Source: Oscillospiraceae bacterium (GTDB lineage Bacteria; Bacillota; Clostridia; Oscillospirales; Ruminococcaceae). Taken from it: a stretch of 59,747 bases of DNA. The first letter of the stretch is position 1; each line of letters begins with the position of its first letter. Positions 54,428 through 59,747 of this stretch are shown one piece after another. The position numbers and the translations under genes are program-made. The notes below the pieces were generated by a model. That model did not search any database. It saw only the letters and a program-made list of their open reading frames with translations, and had not been told where the DNA came from. The stretch is taken from positions 1-59,747 of the forward strand of contig JAFRAJ010000055.1 of assembly GCA_017405465.1 (NCBI GenBank). The letters are read 5' to 3'.

Positions 54428-55534
54428 TCAGCCTCTCTCGAGTAAAGGCAGTCCCTGATCGAGAAGTGCAAGGTCGATCTCAATAATGCTGTATCTCTTA
54501 TGACGGATATAGTACTCAAGTACCAGGTCTGTCTTGCTGCTCCTCGTCATGGAGTAACCTGCTTTTTCCATCAGCTTCCTCGCCTGACTGATATCCAGCT
54601 GCAATCCTATAATCAGCTGGTATACTGTCCTCTTTGTCGGCTGATATTCGAGATTGTTTATTATCTTGTTGAACAGCTGTCTGCTCATACCTGCTCTGCG
54701 GTAGACTTCTGAATCTTTGAATTCCTTTTCTCTTATGAGATCCCGCAGCGATTCGACGAACGTGGCTTCCCTGCCTCTGAGAATCTCCTCAAGTGATTTT
54801 TCCCTGAGATCTTCCTCAGCGCCAACGCTCCACTCAACGTCTCCGTCTTCATCCTCTTCCTCAAACATGAGAGCTTCTGTAAAAAAGTTCCCGTGAAACG
54901 CATGACCGGCTGCAGGACGGCTGGAAGAAGGCCTGTTTTCGGTCCTTTCACTGTGACCGCTTGCTCCAGGAACAGGCCAGTTGTTTCTTTCCCATGCAGA
55001 TCTCTCTTCCACATAGCGGTCATCCACATAGCTCCTGACATCATTGAACAGTGACCCTGCCAACGAGTAGGCATCCCGGTTGAACACCACCAGAAGGATC
55101 CTCATATCGTGCGTCATAAGAAAATCCGTAAAGGATCGGATAGCAACAGACATCGCGGTCTCCTTTGGAAAACCGTATGACCCGGAAGACATCAGAGGAA
55201 AAGCAATGCTTTCACATTCCAGTTCGCTGGCAAGTTCAAGTGCTGAATCATATGCTTTCCTGAGGATCTCCTCTTCTCCGTGTCCTCCGTCCTGCCATGG
55301 TGCCGTGACTGTGTGTATCACATATTTAGCATCAAGTCCGAATGCCGGAGTTGCAGCGGAGCAGCCCGGTTCTATCCTCCCTATCTTCTTCCTCTCTTCC
55401 AGCAGCTGAGGACCGGCTTTTTCGTGGATCGCCATATCCGTGCCCCTGCCGATGACCGGTTCCGGATTCGCTGTGTTGACTATCGCATCTGCTCTTACGC
55501 TGATGATGTCGTTTCTTACTATCTCAAAGGGCAT
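54428..55534 (-). CDS. Macro domain protein with a C-terminal helix-turn-helix-like domain
   Basis: 368 residues. Residues 1-170 are a macro domain: DIISVRADAIVNTANPEP, RGTDMAIHEKAG, IHTVTAPW and AFPLMSSGSYGFPKE. Such domains bind or hydrolyse ADP-ribose. A charged linker follows, then a helical domain (about 250-365) with RRAGMSRQLFNKIINN and KRTVYQLIIGLQLDISQARKLM, which looks like an XRE-type HTH. It may sense ADP-ribose derivatives and bind DNA, which is inference. GGAGAG precedes the ATG. Confidence 0.87.
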   Translation of the reverse strand: MPFEIVRNDIISVRADAIVNTANPEPVIGRGTDMAIHEKAGPQLLEERKKIGRIEPGCSAATPAFGLDAKYVIHTVTAPWQDGGHGEEEILRKAYDSALELASELECESIAFPLMSSGSYGFPKETAMSVAIRSFTDFLMTHDMRILLVVFNRDAYSLAGSLFNDVRSYVDDRYVEERSAWERNNWPVPGASGHSERTENRPSSSRPAAGHAFHGNFFTEALMFEEEDEDGDVEWSVGAEEDLREKSLEEILRGREATFVESLRDLIREKEFKDSEVYRRAGMSRQLFNKIINNLEYQPTKRTVYQLIIGLQLDISQARKLMEKAGYSMTRSSKTDLVLEYYIRHKRYSIIEIDLALLDQGLPLLERG

Positions 55535-55623
55535 CCGTGCCTCTCCTTCATCATAATTATACTGTTAGTAATAATGTCATAATATTAAACGTAGCGTATG
55601 ATTTAACGTTAAACCTCTCCAGA

Positions 55624-56106
55624 TCACCTCAGCAATTCCATATAGACATGTTCCTCATCCCGGTTATATTCTCTGAACCCGCACTTTTCATAGACATGTC
55701 TTGCTCTGTGATTTGCCGGATTGGTCCTTAAGAAGATCCTTTTAAGCCCAAGCTGATCCATGCCGTACCTGATAAATGCATGGATAGCTTCTGATCCGTA
55801 TCCCTGATCCTGCATCTCTCCTGTTATGGCTATCCCCAGTTCTGCCTCATCTTCTGCCGGATTCATGAACTCTATATTCCCAATATACTTCCTGCTCTTC
55901 TTGTCGATCATGGAATATACCGTCGCTTTTTCTTCCAGTTTTTTCCTGACCCACTGGATCTCCTGCTCCTGTGTGTATGTTTTCTTGTCGCCCCCTATAA
56001 ATCTGTTGACTCTTTCATAGTCATTGACCATGACAAGGTAATCATCTGCAAGTTCTTCTGACACCTCAACAAAACTTATTCTTTCAGAGTCAAAAATCTG
56101 TTTCAT
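55624..56106 (-). CDS. RimJ/RimL-like GNAT acetyltransferase
   Basis: 160 residues. The acetyl-CoA site is ITGEMQDQGYGSEAIHAFI, followed by KRIFLRTNPANHRARHVYEKCGF. RimJ/RimL relatives modify the N-termini of proteins or small molecules; the substrate is unknown. The stretch 55535-55623 is AT-rich, contains a TATAAT box at about 55556-55561 for the macro gene, and has no other feature. Confidence 0.88.
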   Translation of the reverse strand: MKQIFDSERISFVEVSEELADDYLVMVNDYERVNRFIGGDKKTYTQEQEIQWVRKKLEEKATVYSMIDKKSRKYIGNIEFMNPAEDEAELGIAITGEMQDQGYGSEAIHAFIRYGMDQLGLKRIFLRTNPANHRARHVYEKCGFREYNRDEEHVYMELLR

Positions 56107-56138
56107 CTCTTCCTCTTTGATTCAGACTGATCTGAAAA

Positions 56139-56154
56139 TGTTCCACGTGGAACA
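56139..56154. promoter_or_regulatory. parS site 1
   Basis: A perfect 16-bp palindrome TGTTCCACGTGGAACA, a form of the bacterial parS consensus bound by ParB. It lies 33 bases upstream of the acetyltransferase gene. Confidence 0.93.
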
Positions 56155-56277
56155 TTTTCTTCGCAATTTCACTGTATAACTAATGATATCATACCAGTTT
56201 AACGGCATGTGACCTTCTGTTTCGTTGCCTTTTGATATCGTTTGCGTTATCATAAACCAGTGAAACACAGTTAAGAA

Positions 56278-56293
56278 TGTTCCACGTGGAACA
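56278..56293. promoter_or_regulatory. parS site 2
   Basis: An identical 16-bp palindrome 15 bases before the parA start codon. Between the two sites, 56155-56277 contains no gene; a partial parS-like half (TGAAACAC) occurs near 56261. Confidence 0.93.
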
Positions 56294-56307
56294 ATTGCAG
56301 GTGAAAA

Positions 56308-57084
56308 ATGGGAAAAATAATCGCAATTGCAAACCAGAAAGGCGGAGTCGGAAAGACTACGACCGCTGTTAACCTCGCTGCCGCTATCGGTGCGCAGGAA
56401 AAATCAGTGCTGCTCGTAGATGCAGATCCTCAGGGAAACGCCACCAGCGGGCTTGGTGTTAACAAAAGAAGCGTAGTCAGATCCGTTTATCAGCTGCTGA
56501 CCGGAGAAGCCGATTTTGAAGAATGTGTAATAGAGACCCAGTATCCCGGTGTCTCCATCATTCCTTCCAGCATCGATCTTGCAGGTGCAGAACTTGAGCT
56601 CGTAGATGCCGAAAGGCGCGAATACCGTCTCAGAGAGGCACTCCTTCAGCACAAGAAGGATTATGATTTTATACTCATAGACTGCCCTCCGTCTCTCGGC
56701 CTCCTCACTTTAAATGGACTGAATGCATGTGACAGCATACTTATTCCAATTCAGTGTGAGTACTATGCACTGGAGGGACTGTCTCAGCTTATGAGCAGCG
56801 TCAGATCTGTAAAACGCCTTTATAACCCCTATATCGAGATAGAAGGCGTCCTGGTCACTATGTACGACTCAAGACTCAACCTCACACTGCAGGTAGTAGA
56901 TGAAGTCAAGCGGTTCTTCCCGTCAAAAGTATTTTCCACCGTTGTTCCGAGAACTGTAAGGATCTCTGAGGCTCCCAGTTATGGGAAGCCCATCAAATAT
57001 TATGACGCTCATTCCAAGGGTGCTCTCGCTTATGACAGCCTTGCAGAAGAGGTCATCCGTAACAACAGCAGAAGGGAGGACTAA
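56308..57084 (+). CDS. parA: Chromosome-partitioning ATPase ParA (Soj)
   Basis: 258 residues. The deviant Walker A is KGGVGKTTT (11-19), followed by DADPQGNATSGLG and DCPPSLG. It moves or separates origin regions together with ParB bound at parS. No N-terminal HTH is present, as in chromosomal Soj. The parB start follows its stop codon immediately. Confidence 0.97.
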   Translation: MGKIIAIANQKGGVGKTTTAVNLAAAIGAQEKSVLLVDADPQGNATSGLGVNKRSVVRSVYQLLTGEADFEECVIETQYPGVSIIPSSIDLAGAELELVDAERREYRLREALLQHKKDYDFILIDCPPSLGLLTLNGLNACDSILIPIQCEYYALEGLSQLMSSVRSVKRLYNPYIEIEGVLVTMYDSRLNLTLQVVDEVKRFFPSKVFSTVVPRTVRISEAPSYGKPIKYYDAHSKGALAYDSLAEEVIRNNSRRED

Positions 57085-57936
57085 ATGGCAAAGAAACAAA
57101 GCGGTCTCGGAAAAGGACTAGATGCCCTTTTCATGGATAACGCGGTATCATCCGACAGCACATCCAGTCTCCCTATATCAGATATATCTCCTGACAGGAC
57201 ACAGCCGCGTAAAACTTTTGATGATGAGACTCTTTCTGAACTTGCAGCATCGATAAGGGAGCACGGAGTCCTTCAGCCGATATTGGTGAGGCCTATGCCG
57301 GACGGATCTTATATGATAGTTGCCGGCGAAAGGCGCTGGAGAGCAGCAAGACTTGCCGGCCTCTCTACGGTCCCGGTGATCATCCGGGAGATGAACGATG
57401 CGGATGCGCTCAGCATAGCTCTTGTTGAGAACCTCCAGAGAGAAGATCTCAATCCGGTGGAAGAAGCGGAAGGTTACAGGCAGCTTGCCGAGACCCAGGG
57501 TTGGACTCAGGAACAGATCGCTTCCAGAGTCGGAAGATCAAGACCCGCGGTAGCGAATGCACTGAGGCTATTATCGCTTCCGGCAGATGTTCTTGCTCTT
57601 CTGAGAGACGGCAAGATCACTGCAGGACACGCGAAAGCCATCCTCTCCATCGAGGATGACTCATTAAAGAGCAGCACGGCAGCTCTTGTAGCAGAGAACG
57701 GTCTTTCAGTCAGGGAAGCTGAGAAGATATCCCGCGCCTCAACTGCAGAGAAACCGGCACGCAGGCCCGCAAAGCCAAATGACCCGTTCGCCAGCGAAGT
57801 GGAACTTTCCCTTAAGGATGCACTGGGGGTCAACGTAAACGTCAAATACAAAGACGGAAAGGGAACACTTTCCCTTGACTTCTATTCCAAGGAACAGCTT
57901 ATAGAATTTGCGAATAAACTCGGAGGAGAGAAATAA
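57085..57936 (+). CDS. parB: Chromosome-partitioning protein ParB (Spo0J)
   Basis: 283 residues. The N-terminus KQSGLGKGLDALF is typical; the CTP-binding motifs are EHGVLQPILVRP and GERRWRAARLAG, then ENLQREDLNPVEEA. The HTH that reads parS is RVGRSRPAVANALRLL, and a C-terminal dimer domain ends the protein. GGAGG lies 6 bases upstream. Confidence 0.97.
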   Translation: MAKKQSGLGKGLDALFMDNAVSSDSTSSLPISDISPDRTQPRKTFDDETLSELAASIREHGVLQPILVRPMPDGSYMIVAGERRWRAARLAGLSTVPVIIREMNDADALSIALVENLQREDLNPVEEAEGYRQLAETQGWTQEQIASRVGRSRPAVANALRLLSLPADVLALLRDGKITAGHAKAILSIEDDSLKSSTAALVAENGLSVREAEKISRASTAEKPARRPAKPNDPFASEVELSLKDALGVNVNVKYKDGKGTLSLDFYSKEQLIEFANKLGGEK

Positions 57937-57939
57937 GAT

Positions 57940-59217
57940 ATGATCGACATAAGACTGGTAAGGACAAACCCCGATCTTGTTAAGGAGAACATAAAAAAGA
58001 AGTTCCAGGATGAGAAACTCGTCCTGGTCGATGAAGTTCTTGAATTGGACAGACAGTTCAGAGCTGCCCGCTCCCGCTGTGATGAACTGAGAAATCAGCG
58101 CAACCAGATAAGCAGGCAGATAGGCGCTCTTATGGGACAGGGCAAAAGAGACGAGGCAGAAGAGGTCAAGAAACAGGTAGCTGCCATAGCAGAAGAGCTT
58201 GAGAACCTTGAAGCCAGCGAAGGCACCTTGGAGGAAGAGATCCGCAAGAGGATGATGGTCATCCCTCAGATCATCGATGACAGCGTACCGATAGGAAAAG
58301 ATGACAGCGAGAACGTCGAGATAGAAAGATTCGGCGATCCTGTAGTCCCTGACTATGAGATCCCGTATCACGTCGATATAATGGAAAGACTTGACGGAAT
58401 CGACCTCGACTCAGCGAGAAGGACCAGCGGCAACGGTTTCTACTATCTCAAAGGTGACATCGCCAGGCTTCATTCTTCCATCCTCAGCTATGCACGCGAC
58501 TTCATGATAGGACGCGGGTTCACATACTATATTCCCCCTTATATGATCCGCGGCAACGTCGTAAACGGCGTTATGAGTTTTGCCGAAATGGAAAATATGA
58601 TGTATAAGATAGAGGGCGAAGATCTTTATCTTATCGGTACCAGTGAACACTCCATGATCGGAAAATTCATCGATCAGATCCTTGAGAAGAGTGAACTGCC
58701 TCAGACACTGACCAGCTTCAGCCCCTGCTTCCGCAAGGAAGTCGGAGCTCATGGAATCGAAGAGCGCGGAGTCTACAGGATCCATCAGTTCGAAAAGCAG
58801 GAGATGGTAGTCGTCTGTGAACCGGAAGACAGCATGATGTGGTACAACAAACTGTGGCAGAACACGGTAGACTTCTTCCGTACTCTCGACATTCCCGTAC
58901 GAACTCTTGAATGCTGCAGCGGAGACCTTGCTGACCTTAAGGTAAAGAGCTGCGACGTGGAAGCATGGAGTCCCAGGCAGCAGAAGTACTTCGAAGTCGG
59001 AAGCTGCTCCAACCTCGGAGACGCCCAGGCAAGGAGACTTCAGATAAGAGTAAGAGGCGAGAACGGCACATACTTCCCGCATACACTCAACAATACATGT
59101 GTTGCACCTCCCCGTATGCTCATTGCTTTCCTTGAAAACAATCTTCAGGAAGACGGAAGGATCCGCATTCCGGAAGCTCTCCGTCCGTATATGGGCGGCC
59201 AGGAGTACATCGGCTGA
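57940..59217 (+). CDS. serS: Seryl-tRNA synthetase
   Basis: 425 residues. The N-terminal coiled-coil arm (about 30-100) binds the long variable arm of tRNA-Ser. Class II motifs follow: motif 2 in FRKEVGAHGIEERGVYRIHQFEKQEM and motif 3 in NTCVAPPRMLIAFLENN (each shown in part as family landmarks). It begins 3 bases after parB, so the three genes form one unit. Confidence 0.98.
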   Translation: MIDIRLVRTNPDLVKENIKKKFQDEKLVLVDEVLELDRQFRAARSRCDELRNQRNQISRQIGALMGQGKRDEAEEVKKQVAAIAEELENLEASEGTLEEEIRKRMMVIPQIIDDSVPIGKDDSENVEIERFGDPVVPDYEIPYHVDIMERLDGIDLDSARRTSGNGFYYLKGDIARLHSSILSYARDFMIGRGFTYYIPPYMIRGNVVNGVMSFAEMENMMYKIEGEDLYLIGTSEHSMIGKFIDQILEKSELPQTLTSFSPCFRKEVGAHGIEERGVYRIHQFEKQEMVVVCEPEDSMMWYNKLWQNTVDFFRTLDIPVRTLECCSGDLADLKVKSCDVEAWSPRQQKYFEVGSCSNLGDAQARRLQIRVRGENGTYFPHTLNNTCVAPPRMLIAFLENNLQEDGRIRIPEALRPYMGGQEYIG

Positions 59218-59233
59218 TACTATCAGTAATCAT

Positions 59234-59265
59234 GACAGCCGGAGCTTTCAGCCTCGGCTGTCTTT
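59234..59265 (+). terminator. Terminator after serS
   Basis: GACAGCCG (59234-59241) pairs with CGGCTGTC (59255-59262), then TTTT. The following AT-rich stretch to 59325 holds no gene. Confidence 0.8.
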
Positions 59266-59325
59266 TAATTACTAATATTAATATTCTTAATGTATTATAC
59301 TATTTGTATATTATATTAATACTCG

Positions 59326-59354
59326 TTGACTTTTATTTTAGGTTGCTATATAAT
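59326..59354 (+). promoter_or_regulatory. Promoter of the tRNA-Met/tRNA-Glu unit
   Basis: TTGACT (59326-59331), 17 bases, TATAAT (59349-59354), followed after 25 bases by the first tRNA. Confidence 0.85.
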
Positions 59355-59379
59355 AGTCAACGCGTCAAATCTGAAATGT

Positions 59380-59456
59380 GGCGGATTAGCTCAGATGGCT
59401 AGAGCACTCGGTTCATACCCGGGGTGTCGTTGGTTCGAATCCTACATCCGCTACCA
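59380..59456 (+). tRNA. tRNA with CAT anticodon, elongator Met (tRNA-Ile2 possible)
   Basis: 77 nt with encoded CCA. Acceptor GGCGGAT (59380-59386) pairs with ATCCGCT (59446-59452). Anticodon loop TTCATAC gives CAT. The paired first base (G-U) argues against an initiator tRNA, which has an unpaired or C1-A72 end. A CAT tRNA could also be the lysidine-modified Ile type. Confidence 0.9.
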
Positions 59457-59531
59457 GGCCCGGTGGTCAAACGGTTAAGACACCGCCCTTTCACGGCGGT
59501 AATACGAGTTCGATTCTCGTCCGGGTCACCA
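59457..59531 (+). tRNA. tRNA-Glu (anticodon TTC)
   Basis: 75 nt with encoded CCA. Acceptor GGCCCGG pairs with CCGGGTC; anticodon loop CTTTCAC gives TTC. It follows the previous tRNA with no gap. Confidence 0.95.
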
Positions 59532-59535
59532 AAAA

Positions 59536-59570
59536 CGGAACTGAGTTTTTCTCAGTTCCGCTTTTCTTTT
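59536..59570 (+). terminator. Terminator after the two tRNAs
   Basis: CGGAACTGAG (59536-59545) pairs perfectly with CTCAGTTCCG (59551-59560), followed by CTTTTCTTTT. Confidence 0.9.
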
Positions 59571-59611
59571 ATCTTGATCATTTCAAAAACAAAAGGCGTC
59601 CATAACTAATA

Positions 59612-59747
59612 TGTACCCAAAATCCTGGACAAAGGATTAATATGTTTTAGGTTCCCATGGACACCTTTCTGTACACAGCAGGAGGTGTCCATTTTGTTTT
59701 CTTTTGGATTCGTTCGTTGTTGTAATAGTCGATATAATCGCGGACAG
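59612..59747 (-). mobile_element. Right end of an IS3-family insertion sequence (partial)
   Basis: The element ends with TGTACCC at 59612-59618 and continues beyond the window. It contains the transposase C-terminus and, inside it, a 10-bp hairpin (59657-59666 with 59683-59692). Confidence 0.7.
59647..59747 (-). CDS. IS3-family (IS150-like) transposase, C-terminal fragment
   Basis: The minus strand encodes RDYIDYYNNERIQKK and TPPAVYRKVSMGT before TAA at 59647-59649. YIxYYNNxRIQ and SPVxYR-like endings are standard for the DDE OrfB of IS3 elements. The gene is cut by the window edge. Confidence 0.85.
   Translation of the reverse strand, partial: VRDYIDYYNNERIQKKTKWTPPAVYRKVSMGT

Overview
The window looks like a stretch of a Bacillota (Clostridia-type) chromosome close to the replication origin. 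The evidence is the gene order (rimP-nusA-ylxR-ylxQ-infB-rbfA-nrnA-truB-ribF, then rpsO and pnp; parA-parB-serS with two parS palindromes), a class B sortase, a Gram-positive acyltransferase/SGNH protein, Shine-Dalgarno sites of the AGGAGG type, and Bacillota-style intrinsic terminators. I cannot name the genus. There is no rRNA, no CRISPR array and no prophage.

Layout. 16-215 folds into a compact free-standing RNA of about 200 nt that I could not identify with certainty. 348-6502 (minus) holds an SUV3-like RNA helicase, a zinc-ribbon membrane protein, pnp and rpsO; pnp and rpsO are separated by a terminator and a long RNase III-type hairpin. 6675-15507 (minus) is the classical transcription/translation-factor operon ending in a sortase. 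15940-18786 (plus) is an MscS-type channel fused to two sensor-like external domains. 18873-21084 (minus) carries gap, a DEDDh exonuclease and a cupin, followed by tRNA-Ser.

21480-36059 (minus) is one long transcription unit with a strong promoter. It encodes a secreted/membrane vWA protein, a 1196-residue tubulin/FtsZ-like GTPase, a coiled-coil two-TM protein, a 1308-residue polytopic protein ending in a zinc-ribbon plus HExxH (DA1-like) peptidase, a transglutaminase-like lipoprotein, an inositol monophosphatase and a two-TM protein. The first genes match the known theme of an FtsZ-like protein plus vWA membrane-remodelling system (FtsZl-1/Tubulin_2 type). The peptidase and transglutaminase partners are the less expected part.

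36329-49966 is mixed metabolism and envelope: MFS transporter, Sel1 protein, asparaginase, an acyltransferase with two SGNH domains, a PrsW-like protease, SDR, C69 dipeptidase, GNAT, ATC-hydrolase-like protein and a fused ABC ATPase/permease. A 48-bp perfect palindrome built from IS3-type ends sits inside a terminator at 46050-46097.

50144-51463 (minus) is a retron: a reverse transcriptase with the retron hallmarks NAxxH and VTG, directly preceded by a well-formed msr-msd RNA with a 13-bp (16 bp with one bulge) a1/a2 stem and an AGC branch site. No recognised effector gene lies beside it. Upstream on the same strand are a sigma-70-like protein, a vWA protein whose ribosome site lies in a 13-bp hairpin, a nucleotidyltransferase and a macro-domain/HTH protein. 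56139-59217 holds parS, parA, parB and serS, then tRNA-Met, tRNA-Glu and the 3' end of an IS3-family element at the window edge.
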